Part shown: positions 5,491 through 12,107 of the stretch, one piece after another
How positions within the stretch are numbered: the stretch's first letter is position 1
Layout: the number at the start of each line of letters is the position of its first letter
Assembly: GCA_964217345.1 (NCBI GenBank)
Contig: CAXPJI010000012.1
Coordinates: 1 to 14,139, forward strand
Reading direction: 5' to 3'
DNA: 14,139 nt
From: UBA3478 sp964217345
GTDB taxonomy: Bacteria > Bacteroidota > Bacteroidia > Flavobacteriales > Flavobacteriaceae
The notes under the pieces: generated by a model
What the model was told of the DNA's origin: nothing
Databases searched by the model: none
What the model saw: the letters and a program-made list of their open reading frames with translations, nothing else
Translations under genes and position numbers: made by a program

Positions 5491-6405
5491 TTATGAAGAA
5501 GATTGATTACCGCGCGGATGCGAAGACTGATAAATCATTTTTAGCTCCTCAATACTGCTATGGGTATAAACCTGGGTGGCAGCCAAACTACTATGGCCTA
5601 ACAACTCCTTAACGGTATTCAGGTCAGCTCCGCGATTTAACAAATGCGTCGCAAACGTGTGTCGAATCATATGCGGACTCTTCTTCTGCTTAACCGACAC
5701 ACCTTTAAGGTAATCATTTATCTTACGGTATACAAATTTTGGATACAGTTCTTGTCCTCTATCCGTAACCAGCAATGAAGAAAAAGTAGAGGTCTTAAAC
5801 TTTACTCTTCTCTTCTCAACATACTCTTTTATTAAACTAACCGTTGAGCACAGTAATGGAAGTAATCGCTCCTTTCCACCTTTACCATAAATTTTAACCG
5901 TACGTGCACTAGTATCCAAATCTCGATCTCTGATACCAATAAGTTCACTCCGACGAACTCCAAGGGTATACAGCAGTTCAATAATTAATCGATCTCTCAA
6001 CTTTTCGAAAGTATCCGAATCACTAGAATGATTAAAATGATTAAATAAATTTTGAATCTCATCCTCAGAAAAGGGAACCGAAACCTTTTTAGGTTGCTTT
6101 AGAGCCTTATGATTACCAAGCGGATGACTGTCAATTACAGATTTGCTTAAGAAATAAGAATAAAATCGACGAAGCGCACTTACCTTTCTGTTGATGGTTC
6201 GAGGATTGAGATCTTGACTGCTCAAATAGACGATAAAATTTCGCAACAAGGAATAGTCGAGCTCAGTTAGTCTCGAAAACTGTTCTACCGTCAACTCAAA
6301 ATACTCGAAGGCTTGAGAAAGATCAGAATAGTACGAAGTATACGTATGCTGAGAATATTTCTTCTCAAGCTTTAGGAAATTCACAAAGTCTTCGATTTCG
6401 TACAT
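5491..6405 (-). CDS. xerC: Xer-type tyrosine recombinase
   Basis: This 304-residue enzyme has the two-domain Xer layout: an N-terminal SAM-like DNA-binding domain (about 1-95) and a C-terminal catalytic domain. All six catalytic residues can be seen: Arg151 (LGVRRSEL), Lys175 (YGKGGKER), His245 and Arg248 (SPHMIRHTFATHLL), His271 (LLGHSS) and the nucleophile Tyr280 (QVYTH). Xer recombinases resolve chromosome dimers at dif sites. The setting among rpsU, hpf and tuf is a conserved housekeeping neighbourhood, so a phage integrase is unlikely. XerC versus XerD cannot be settled here. The start codon lies only 6 bases beyond the U-run of the rpsU terminator, so expression depends on read-through or a start site very near the ATG. 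Confidence 0.9.
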   Translation of the reverse strand: MYEIEDFVNFLKLEKKYSQHTYTSYYSDLSQAFEYFELTVEQFSRLTELDYSLLRNFIVYLSSQDLNPRTINRKVSALRRFYSYFLSKSVIDSHPLGNHKALKQPKKVSVPFSEDEIQNLFNHFNHSSDSDTFEKLRDRLIIELLYTLGVRRSELIGIRDRDLDTSARTVKIYGKGGKERLLPLLCSTVSLIKEYVEKRRVKFKTSTFSSLLVTDRGQELYPKFVYRKINDYLKGVSVKQKKSPHMIRHTFATHLLNRGADLNTVKELLGHSSLAATQVYTHSSIEELKMIYQSSHPRGNQSSS

Positions 6406-6411
6406 AAACCT

Positions 6412-6443
6412 GAAAATAAAAAAAGCCTGCTAATGCAGGCTTT
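6412..6443 (-). terminator. Intrinsic terminator of rpsU
   Basis: Minus-strand RNA AAAGCCUGC pairs with GCAGGCUUU (6443-6435 with 6430-6422) around a 4-base loop. The U-run continues in a tract UUUUUUUAUUUU down to 6412. It follows the rpsU stop by about 20 bases and makes rpsU a separate transcription unit. It ends directly before the recombinase start codon. Confidence 0.85.
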
Positions 6444-6464
6444 ATTATTCTAAAATTCTTTGGA

Positions 6465-6659
6465 CTATAGCGCTTCTTGGTCACGTAATCCTTGAATGTA
6501 CTGAGCTTTTTGTAACTGCTCGCGCATACGTACCGATTTCTTAACGAACTGCTGACGGCTTCTTAGCTGACGCATGGTACCTGTTTTGTCGAATTTACGC
6601 TTAAAACGCTTTAGCGCTCTGTCGATGTTTTCACCTTCTTTTACTGGAATAATTAGCAT
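6465..6659 (-). CDS. rpsU: 30S ribosomal protein bS21
   Basis: This 64-residue, very basic protein of normal length starts MLIIPVKEGENIDRALKRFK. The conserved KFDKTGTMRQLRSRQQFVKKS segment is present. The ATG is at 6657-6659; the frame is open upstream but those codons are the SD. bS21 binds near the 3' end of 16S rRNA. In Bacteroidota it helps form the pocket (with bS18 and bS6) that hides the anti-SD, and loss of bS21 exposes it. This gene has an unusually strong SD, its own TAnnTTTG promoter and its own terminator, consistent with the autoregulation reported for flavobacterial rpsU. Confidence 0.97.
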   Translation of the reverse strand: MLIIPVKEGENIDRALKRFKRKFDKTGTMRQLRSRQQFVKKSVRMREQLQKAQYIQGLRDQEAL

Positions 6660-6667
6660 AATACTTG

Positions 6668-6678
6668 CACCTCCTTTC
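6668..6678 (-). promoter_or_regulatory. Exceptional Shine-Dalgarno sequence of rpsU
   Basis: The minus-strand RNA reads GAAAGGAGGUG, which can pair over all 11 bases with the usual 16S rRNA 3' tail CACCUCCUUUC. Eight bases (6667-6660) separate it from the ATG. The other protein starts I checked in this window lack an SD at the right distance. It therefore decides the start and marks rpsU for special control. Confidence 0.92.
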
Positions 6679-6689
6679 AATTACGGCTG

Positions 6690-6697
6690 CAAATATA
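6690..6697 (-). promoter_or_regulatory. -7 promoter element of rpsU
   Basis: The minus strand reads TATATTTG, a perfect TAnnTTTG. A start site near 6683-6686 would leave a leader of about 25 bases made up almost entirely of the SD. The -33 region is weak (TTAG about 20 bases upstream). It overlaps no coding sequence: the acyl-CoA dehydrogenase stop is at 6717. Confidence 0.65.
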
Positions 6698-6716
6698 CGA
6701 TTAAAGTCGAATGCCG

Positions 6717-7862
6717 CTAATCTTTAAGTATATTTTTTGCAATTACAACTTTCTGTATTTCAGTCGTTCCCTCTCCAATAGTACAAAGCTTTGCATCTCG
6801 ATAGAATTTTTCTACGGGGTAATCTTTAGTGTATCCATACCCACCATGAATTTGTATCGCTTCATTGGCAACACGAACACAAAGTTCTGAGGCATACATC
6901 TTACTCATGGCTGAATGCAATGTCATTTTTCGACCTTCATTCTTTAGATAAGCTGCTTTATGTAAGAGCAACTCAGCCGCTTCAATTTCAGTAGCCATAT
7001 CGGCCAGCTTGAATGAAATTCCTTGAAATCTCGATATCGGTTTGCCAAATTGCTCGCGTTCCTTAGAATACTTCAAAGCGGCTTCATAGGCTCCTTTAGC
7101 AATACCTAAGGACAAAGCCCCAATCGAGATTCGACCTCCATCAAGAATCTTCATCGATTGTATAAAACCCTCTCCTAATTCACCAAGACGCTGATCATCA
7201 CTAATTCTACAATTATCGAATATGATTTCTGCCGTTTCACTTGCTCGCATTCCTAACTTATCCTCTTTCTTACCACTGGTAAATCCTGACATTCCTTTTT
7301 CTAAAATAAAAGCAGTCATTCCGTGATAATCTCCTTTTTCACCAGTACGAGCAATAACCACAGCTATATCTCCGCTTTTACCGTGAGTTATAAAATTCTT
7401 AGACCCGTTAAGCACCCAATGGTCGCCATCTTTGACAGCGGTTGTATTCATACCTCCTGCGTCAGATCCGGTATTATGTTCTGTCAATCCCCAAGCTCCA
7501 ATATGTTCACCTGAGGCTAACTTGGGTAAATAGCGCTTTTTCTGATCCTCACTTCCGAAAGAAAGAATGTGATTGGTGCACAGGGAATTATGTGCAGCAA
7601 TAGATAAGCCAATCGAAGGGTCTACTTTAGAAATTTCTTCGATTATCGCGATATACTCGTGATATCCTAACTCTGATCCACCATAGGCTTCAGGTACCAA
7701 AATACCCATAAACCCCATATTTCCTGCCTCTCGTAGTACCTCAACCGGAAAGTACTGAGTTTCATCCCACTCTCTTACTTTATCAGTTAAGAACTGTTCT
7801 GCAAAATTACGAGCAGCGTCTGCAACCATTTGTTGTTCTTCTGTACGATCAAAATTCATCAT
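6717..7862 (-). CDS. Acyl-CoA dehydrogenase (short/butyryl-chain type)
   Basis: This 381-residue flavoenzyme carries out the first, alpha-beta desaturation step of fatty-acid or amino-acid-derived acyl-CoA breakdown and passes electrons to ETF. Both family signatures are present: GLTEHNTGSDAGG at residues 125-137 and QIHGGYGYTKDYPVEKFYRD near the C-terminus. The likely catalytic base is Glu364 in GEGTTEIQ, the position used by short- and medium-chain enzymes. The protein starts MMNFDRTEEQ, so either of two adjacent ATG codons may serve. It follows the HhH gene after 30 bases, with a -7 element inside the end of that gene. No terminator separates it from rpsU. Substrate chain length is not certain from sequence. 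Confidence 0.93.
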   Translation of the reverse strand: MMNFDRTEEQQMVADAARNFAEQFLTDKVREWDETQYFPVEVLREAGNMGFMGILVPEAYGGSELGYHEYIAIIEEISKVDPSIGLSIAAHNSLCTNHILSFGSEDQKKRYLPKLASGEHIGAWGLTEHNTGSDAGGMNTTAVKDGDHWVLNGSKNFITHGKSGDIAVVIARTGEKGDYHGMTAFILEKGMSGFTSGKKEDKLGMRASETAEIIFDNCRISDDQRLGELGEGFIQSMKILDGGRISIGALSLGIAKGAYEAALKYSKEREQFGKPISRFQGISFKLADMATEIEAAELLLHKAAYLKNEGRKMTLHSAMSKMYASELCVRVANEAIQIHGGYGYTKDYPVEKFYRDAKLCTIGEGTTEIQKVVIAKNILKD

Positions 7863-7892
7863 GAGCGAATACCTATATATATAGACGTTGTA

Positions 7893-8537
7893 TTAATAAG
7901 TCAAATATACGAGAAGCTTTTTATTTTTGTTTAACGTTTTGAGTAAAAGGTTAGTCACAAATTCTTTACTCCCCAAACCTTCTGGTCGATTTCTCAAACT
8001 GATTAACCACTCGATCTCTGAGGGGCTAAGATAGGGCAATGTAACGAGTTCTTCCCTAGAGGCGAATCGGATATTCATAGGAATTATAGTATCTGGCTTT
8101 ATTTCAAAAGCCTTTTTGATTCGATCTACAACGATAGAATCTAAACCGTATACCCGGTATAATTGATTGACATCGGAGTATCCGTTTAAAGAATGACCGT
8201 ACTTTATAATTCGCTCAGATAAGACCGGACCAACACCATGAATCTTTTTTAGGTCTGTTGCTAACGCCCTATTAAGGTCTTGCTTGTAAATTGGATTGTT
8301 GGGGGTAGTTATTTTGTCAGTGCCGGTAGCGATTTGAATGTCTTCTGTCCGAGTGGTGTCTATCACCTTTTTACCCTCAGAACTGACCTCAAATCGATCC
8401 GGGTTAAAAATAACTTGCTGATATCCCTCTGTAAGTAGAGAATGAAGAGACTTGATCACGCATAAAACAAGCAGTAAAAAAAGAACCCCTTTTCGTTCTT
8501 CATTAGAGATACGAAAAGGGGTTCGTTTCGGGTTCAA
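7893..8537 (-). CDS. Membrane-anchored helix-hairpin-helix protein (ComEA-like)
   Basis: This 214-residue protein has a short basic N-terminus, one membrane segment (about 17-35, VLFLLLVLCVIKSL), a polar linker, and then three HhH-like stretches. These are at about 87-113 (LKKIHGVGPVLSERI), 119-146 (YGLDSIVVDRI) and 155-182 (MNIRFASREELVTLPYLSP). HhH motifs bind DNA backbone without sequence specificity, and ComEA-type proteins take up DNA. Flavobacterial homologues are common but uncharacterised as far as I know, so a DNA role is inferred. There is no ATG in the right place: the frame has a TAA 12 bases upstream of TTG 8535-8537, which I take as the start. The N-terminus FRISNEERKGVLFLLL resembles homologues, supporting this. 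The first 20 codons double as the terminator hairpin of the symporter gene 5 bases upstream. Confidence 0.75.
   Translation of the reverse strand: MNPKRTPFRISNEERKGVLFLLLVLCVIKSLHSLLTEGYQQVIFNPDRFEVSSEGKKVIDTTRTEDIQIATGTDKITTPNNPIYKQDLNRALATDLKKIHGVGPVLSERIIKYGHSLNGYSDVNQLYRVYGLDSIVVDRIKKAFEIKPDTIIPMNIRFASREELVTLPYLSPSEIEWLISLRNRPEGLGSKEFVTNLLLKTLNKNKKLLVYLTY
7902..7909 (-). promoter_or_regulatory. Possible -7 promoter element of the acyl-CoA dehydrogenase gene
   Basis: The minus strand reads TATATTTG, a perfect TAnnTTTG, overlapping the last codons of the HhH gene. It would give a leader of about 35 bases. No TTG is seen at the expected -33 distance, so support is moderate. A 12-base CTATATATATAG palindrome (7873-7884) lies between it and the start codon. 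Confidence 0.4.
8476..8524 (-). terminator. Intrinsic terminator of the symporter gene, inside the HhH reading frame
   Basis: The minus-strand RNA has a perfect 14-bp stem, GAACCCCUUUUCGU (8524-8511) with ACGAAAAGGGGUUC (8496-8483), and a 14-base loop. Seven U (8482-8476) follow. It begins 18 bases after the symporter stop. It lies wholly within codons 5-21 of the HhH gene, so that gene is transcribed only by read-through or from a start site downstream of the symporter. Confidence 0.85.
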
Positions 8538-8542
8538 TGAGT

Positions 8543-10141
8543 TTAACTCTTAATCGCCTTTAGATAGCGTTTCAATTGTTGTTTTACCTCAGGGAACAAG
8601 AAGTATAATCCTACCATATTAGGGAACACCATGGCGAAAATCATCGCATCTGAGAAGGCCCAAATCGAATCCATACTTGCGGCAGCCCCAATAATGATAA
8701 ATACAAGGAATAAAAATTTATACGTTAAATCCATAACCTGACCTCTTCCGAATAGGAATTTCCAAGATTGAAGACCGTAGTATGACCATGAAATCATCGT
8801 AGAAACTGCAAATAAAACTACTGCGATGGTAAGGAAAATATTCGAGTAAGGGATATAATTAGCGAAAGCTTTCGAGGTAATTCCTGAACCTTCATAAGGC
8901 AACCCATCAATTAAAACAACACCCGTACCGTCACCTCCATAATCGAAAACACCACCCATGTTGTAAATAACAATGACTAGTGCTGTCATCGTACAGATTA
9001 GTACCGTATCGATAAATGGCTCCAACAGCGCTACTAGACCTTCAGAGGCCGAGTATTTGGTCTTAACCGCAGAGTGAGCAATCGAAGCTGAACCTGCACC
9101 TGCTTCATTCGAGAAGGCCGCGCGTCTAAATCCAATCAAAAGAACGCCAATAACTCCTCCAACTCCAATAGCCTTCGGCTGAAAAGCCTCCGTTATAATT
9201 TGAGAAATCGCATCATCTACAAGAGCAAAGTTCGAGCCGATAATATAAAGACAGGCCAGAATATACATCACAGCCATTAGGGGTACTACCTTTTCAGTTA
9301 CCGAGGCGATTCGTTTGATACCACCAATAATGATTATACCAACCACTGCAGCAATCACTAAACCAATAATAGTACCTGCCATAGTGCTGTCTAGTCCAAA
9401 TAATTGTTTAATGACGATGGTAGCCTGGTTCGATTGAGCAGCATTACCTCCACCAAAAGATCCACCAATACAGAATACAGCAAATAAGGCCGCAACCACT
9501 TTACCAAGTTTAGCGAAACCTTTATTCGACAAACCTTTCTTTAAAAAATACATAGGCCCACCGTAAACAGTTCCGTTTTCATCAACATCACGATATTGAA
9601 CACCCAAAGTACATTCCACAAACTTAGTAGACATACCTAACAGACCGCAAATGATCATCCAAAAGGTGGCTCCAGGACCTCCGAGAGCAATTGCTAAAGC
9701 TACCCCAGCAATATTACCATTACCTACCGTCCCTGAAACCGCCGTGGCTAATGCTTGAAAGTGACTAACCTCCCCTTCTTGACTCTCATCTCTAATTGTA
9801 CCCGTAACATCACCATCGACAATATTTACTTCAGACTTTTCAGCTCCGTGACCATCAGATTCTAATTCATCGTACTTCCCTCGAACTACGTTAATTGCCG
9901 TACCGAAATATCTAATATTGGGAAAACCGAAATAAAGGGTAAAAAATAGCGCACTACCTACAAGGAGAATTAGTACGAAAGGAGTGCCTAATACTTCAAA
10001 AAAGACTACGTTAGTGACGAAGTCAGAGAAAGGCTTAAAGGCTTCGTCAATGCGACGATCTAAACCTTTTTCCTGAGCGCTTAATGCACTACTACTCAAC
10101 ACAAAAAACATAAAAGCTAGCAGTCGAAGAGAACGAACCAT
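8543..10141 (-). CDS. Sodium:alanine/glycine symporter (AGCS family)
   Basis: A 532-residue multi-span membrane transporter that would import small neutral amino acids with sodium. Family hallmarks are TAVSGTVGNGNIAGVALAI near 133-151, GGPMYFLKKGL near 194-204 and FSNEAGAGSASIAHS near 343-357. The N-terminus MVRSLRLLAFMFFVLSSSAL followed by SAQ looks like a signal peptide, common in Bacteroidota AGCS members. The frame is also open from a GTG nine codons upstream (10168), but ATG 10139-10141 starts the signal peptide cleanly. A polar acidic insert (about residues 90-125) follows the first membrane segment after the signal peptide. The gene stands about 124 bases after the PspC-like gene and ends in a strong terminator. 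The exact substrate (Ala, Gly or other) is not determined. Confidence 0.92.
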   Translation of the reverse strand: MVRSLRLLAFMFFVLSSSALSAQEKGLDRRIDEAFKPFSDFVTNVVFFEVLGTPFVLILLVGSALFFTLYFGFPNIRYFGTAINVVRGKYDELESDGHGAEKSEVNIVDGDVTGTIRDESQEGEVSHFQALATAVSGTVGNGNIAGVALAIALGGPGATFWMIICGLLGMSTKFVECTLGVQYRDVDENGTVYGGPMYFLKKGLSNKGFAKLGKVVAALFAVFCIGGSFGGGNAAQSNQATIVIKQLFGLDSTMAGTIIGLVIAAVVGIIIIGGIKRIASVTEKVVPLMAVMYILACLYIIGSNFALVDDAISQIITEAFQPKAIGVGGVIGVLLIGFRRAAFSNEAGAGSASIAHSAVKTKYSASEGLVALLEPFIDTVLICTMTALVIVIYNMGGVFDYGGDGTGVVLIDGLPYEGSGITSKAFANYIPYSNIFLTIAVVLFAVSTMISWSYYGLQSWKFLFGRGQVMDLTYKFLFLVFIIIGAAASMDSIWAFSDAMIFAMVFPNMVGLYFLFPEVKQQLKRYLKAIKS

Positions 10142-10265
10142 AAAATTTCTTTGGATTTTTAAATTCACAAAGCGCTCAAGTTCCTAAAAAATTTACGATT
10201 TAGCAACGAAAGCTTTAAAAAACAAAGAAAGAAAATAGCACTGCAATTTGTGTTCAGTTTCGCCC

Positions 10266-10493
10266 CTAGAGATCGAAAACCGAACTACGCTTGGTATAGA
10301 CAAGGTCTTTTATTCTCAGCCAAAAGGCTACAAAAAGATACAGGGCAAAGCCAAATCCTAGGGTAATAAAGGTGAGATATATAAAGGTTAGTCGAATCAC
10401 TCTAGGTCGAATCCCCCAAGAATCTCCGATTCGTTGACAAACTTTAAATCCCCACAATTGCAAGGTGTAGATAAACTGTGTCAAAGGCTTCAT
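10266..10493 (-). CDS. PspC-domain-like small membrane protein
   Basis: This 75-residue protein has a PspC-like pattern: residues 15-35 (GFKVCQRIGDSWGIRPRVIR), then a membrane segment at about 36-60 (FIYLTFITLGFGFALYLF). The C-terminal KRSSVFDL resembles what I recall of flavobacterial relatives. PspC proteins sense envelope stress in Proteobacteria, but no other psp gene is nearby, so the role here is unknown. The ATG overlaps the rhodanese stop by one base (TAATG), which points to translational coupling. No terminator is seen in the 124 bases that follow. Confidence 0.8.
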   Translation of the reverse strand: MKPLTQFIYTLQLWGFKVCQRIGDSWGIRPRVIRLTFIYLTFITLGFGFALYLFVAFWLRIKDLVYTKRSSVFDL

Positions 10494-10798
10494 TATATAA
10501 GTTCACCTTCCCATTCCATCATTCCGCCTACTAGGTTATAAGCGTTTTCGATTCCTTGAGTTCTTAAAATAGCACAGGCTTGACCTGAGCGGTTTCCCGA
10601 GCGACAGTAAACAAAATAAGAAGCATTTTTATCAAAGCTAGCCACTGCATCCATGAATCCTTGCGGATTGAAAATATCGTGATTGATGGCTCCCTTAACC
10701 TTACCTGAAGCTACTTCATCAGCAGTTCTAACATCCAGGATAACTGCATTATCCGTTGATTCAAGCTTTTCAATCCACTCTTGTTGTGATAAATTCAT
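10493..10798 (-). CDS. Single-domain rhodanese-like sulfurtransferase
   Basis: This 101-residue protein is one rhodanese domain without a signal peptide, so it acts in the cytoplasm. It shows VILDVRTADEV at about 19-29, GAINHDIF at 37-44, the active-site loop C65-R-S-G-N-R-S, and GGMMEWEGE at the end. Cys65 would carry a persulfide. Such small rhodaneses (GlpE/PspE-like) move sulfane sulfur or help thiol homeostasis; the donor and acceptor are unknown. It follows the TlpA-like gene after 11 bases and overlaps the PspC-like gene by one base. PspE-type rhodaneses also accompany PspC in some psp operons, which makes the pairing notable. Confidence 0.92.
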   Translation of the reverse strand: MNLSQQEWIEKLESTDNAVILDVRTADEVASGKVKGAINHDIFNPQGFMDAVASFDKNASYFVYCRSGNRSGQACAILRTQGIENAYNLVGGMMEWEGELI

Positions 10799-10809
10799 GC
10801 TGCGTAATT

Positions 10810-11328
10810 TTAATTTTTTTCAAAGATAGAAGTATTCGATAATGTCTTTTGTAACTCGAGTTGCGCAATTCCCAAATCGCGATAATTCAAAGGCGCGTCA
10901 AAAAACAAGTGCTTATCTCCCTCAATCATCAAAGTGACAGGAATCGACATCAGCTTCCACTTTTCACTCACCCTAAATCGCCAGTTTAAATCTGCTTCAG
11001 GTTCGATTAAAAATACTTGACTTTTAATACCCAACTCTTCTATTACTTGAGGAACCTTGCTATCCCAGACTGACTTTCTGTCGAGACTTACAAAAATCAA
11101 TTTAACCTCAGGGTGTTCCTTGGCAAATCTTTCAAAATCTGGCATTTCTTTTAGGCAAGGGGTACACCAAGTGGCCCAGAAATTATAAATCGTCAATTGC
11201 TCTGTTTCCTCTGACAGTAAAGAAATCAATTCATCTACGGACAATGAAACCGGTGAGGTAGCGGTTTCCTTGGGAGAGCAAGAACCTAAAGAAAAGGTTA
11301 AAAAAAGAAATACTAAGAATAGACGCAT
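10810..11328 (-). CDS. TlpA-like thioredoxin-fold lipoprotein
   Basis: This 172-residue protein starts MRLFLVFLFLTFSLGSC. It is a type II signal peptide with lipobox LGSC and lipidated Cys17, so the protein should be tethered in the envelope. The thioredoxin fold carries W54-C55-T-P-C58 in YNFWATWCTPCLKEMPDF and the conserved cis-proline Pro130 (MSIPVTLM). TlpA/ResA-type proteins reduce or isomerise disulfides outside the cytoplasm. The frame stays open upstream to 11424, overlapping the divergent nitroreductase, but ATG 11326-11328 begins the signal peptide directly and fits the promoter. It heads a three-gene cluster with the rhodanese and PspC-like genes. Confidence 0.9.
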   Translation of the reverse strand: MRLFLVFLFLTFSLGSCSPKETATSPVSLSVDELISLLSEETEQLTIYNFWATWCTPCLKEMPDFERFAKEHPEVKLIFVSLDRKSVWDSKVPQVIEELGIKSQVFLIEPEADLNWRFRVSEKWKLMSIPVTLMIEGDKHLFFDAPLNYRDLGIAQLELQKTLSNTSIFEKN

Positions 11329-11351
11329 ATTTAGAACAGAATGCATTTCAA

Positions 11352-11359
11352 TAACTTTG
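11352..11359 (+). promoter_or_regulatory. -7 promoter element of the nitroreductase gene
   Basis: TAACTTTG is a perfect TAnnTTTG. A weak TTTA lies 18 bases upstream in place of the -33 TTG. Transcription would begin near 11363-11366, about 10 bases before the ATG. The site is directly adjacent to the oppositely directed -7 element at 11361-11368. Confidence 0.55.
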
Positions 11360-11360
11360 T

Positions 11361-11368
11361 CAAAAATA
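11361..11368 (-). promoter_or_regulatory. -7 promoter element of the TlpA-like gene
   Basis: The minus strand reads TATTTTTG, a perfect TAnnTTTG. It would start transcription near 11355-11357 and give a leader of about 28 bases. No clear TTG at -33. It overlaps the start region of the nitroreductase promoter, so the two probably exclude each other. Confidence 0.5.
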
Positions 11369-11374
11369 TGCAAA

Positions 11375-12013
11375 ATGAAAAGAGAAGAAATACTGAATGA
11401 TCTAGAATGGCGATATGCCACCAAAAGATTTAATCGGGAAGAGTCAATTGACGAAAAGGATTATCAAGCAATTAAAGAGGCCATTCGACTGGCACCCACT
11501 TCCTACGGCTTACAGCCCTTTAAAGTTATAGAAATTGAAGACTGTGAAACTCGCACTCAGCTGCAAGCGGCCGGATACGGACAAAAACAAATTGTAGATG
11601 CCTCTAGACTAATGGCTATTGCTAGCCTAAAACGTTTTGACAACGATCTTATTGATCGGTACATTAATCTCAGTATGGAAACTAGAGGACTTATTGAAGA
11701 TCAGGTTTCTGGATACAGTAACTTCATGAAAGGAGTTTTTAGCCAATGGTCTGAGGAGGCAAAAAAATCTTGGTCAGAGAAACAAGCCTATCTAGCTTTA
11801 GGATTTGGGATGTTAGCCGCGGCTGAATTAAATATCGATACCTGTGCCCTTGAGGGGATTGATGTACAACAAGTAAATAAAATCCTTCAATTAGAGGACT
11901 CAGACTATCATGTCTCGGTATTATTGGCTTTAGGTAAAAGGGCTGAAGAAGATGAAAATCAACACTTAAAGAAGGTACGTTTAGAAACTTCCGTTTTATT
12001 TGAAACGATATAA
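11375..12013 (+). CDS. NAD(P)H-dependent nitroreductase family protein (NfsB-like)
   Basis: This 212-residue flavoprotein belongs to the NfsB-like nitroreductase group. The N-terminal RYATKRFN (13-20) binds the FMN phosphate, APTSYGLQPFKV follows near 40-51, and LALGFGMLAAAELNIDTC and VSVLLALGKRAEED lie toward the C-terminus. Such enzymes reduce quinones, flavins or nitro compounds with NAD(P)H. The natural substrate is unknown. The reading frame is open from 11270, within the divergent TlpA-like gene, but ATG 11375 gives the family start MKREEILNDLEWR and follows the promoter. It is transcribed away from the TlpA-like gene and toward the trp operon. No terminator is seen after its stop. Confidence 0.88.
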   Translation: MKREEILNDLEWRYATKRFNREESIDEKDYQAIKEAIRLAPTSYGLQPFKVIEIEDCETRTQLQAAGYGQKQIVDASRLMAIASLKRFDNDLIDRYINLSMETRGLIEDQVSGYSNFMKGVFSQWSEEAKKSWSEKQAYLALGFGMLAAAELNIDTCALEGIDVQQVNKILQLEDSDYHVSVLLALGKRAEEDENQHLKKVRLETSVLFETI

Positions 12014-12049
12014 ATTCTAAATGTGTTTTTAATTGAATGTTAAGCATTG

Positions 12050-12057
12050 TATATTTG
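12050..12057 (+). promoter_or_regulatory. -7 promoter element of the trp operon
   Basis: TATATTTG is a perfect TAnnTTTG. A TTG lies 14 bases upstream (12033-12035), closer than usual; TTTTT lies at the normal distance. The start site should fall at about 12061-12063, on or just before the trpL ATG. Confidence 0.6.
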
Positions 12058-12062
12058 GAGCA

Positions 12063-12107
12063 ATGATTCAAACAAGAACAAATAAAAACTGGTGGAGATC
12101 GTCGTAG
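12063..12107 (+). CDS. trpL: trp operon leader peptide
   Basis: This 14-codon reading frame, MIQTRTNKNWWRSS, ends in TAG and has two adjacent tryptophan codons at 12090-12095. It lies between a promoter element and an intrinsic terminator ahead of trpE, the arrangement of a trp attenuator leader. Ribosome stalling at the Trp codons when charged tRNA-Trp is scarce would cover bases 12098-12104 and free the next segment to form the antiterminator. No SD precedes the ATG, and the predicted mRNA start is within about 2 bases of it, so translation is probably leaderless. The peptide itself is not expected to have a function. Confidence 0.88.
   Translation: MIQTRTNKNWWRSS

Noticed and set aside
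5491..6405. Tyrosine recombinase as a sign of a phage or genomic island
   Set aside because: It sits in a conserved housekeeping neighbourhood (rpsU, hpf, tuf), has Xer length and motifs, and no att repeats or phage genes are nearby.
11739..12071. Minus-strand reading frame opposite the nitroreductase and trp promoter
   Set aside because: It lies antisense to a well-supported gene and covers the trp promoter; the translation has no recognisable motif.
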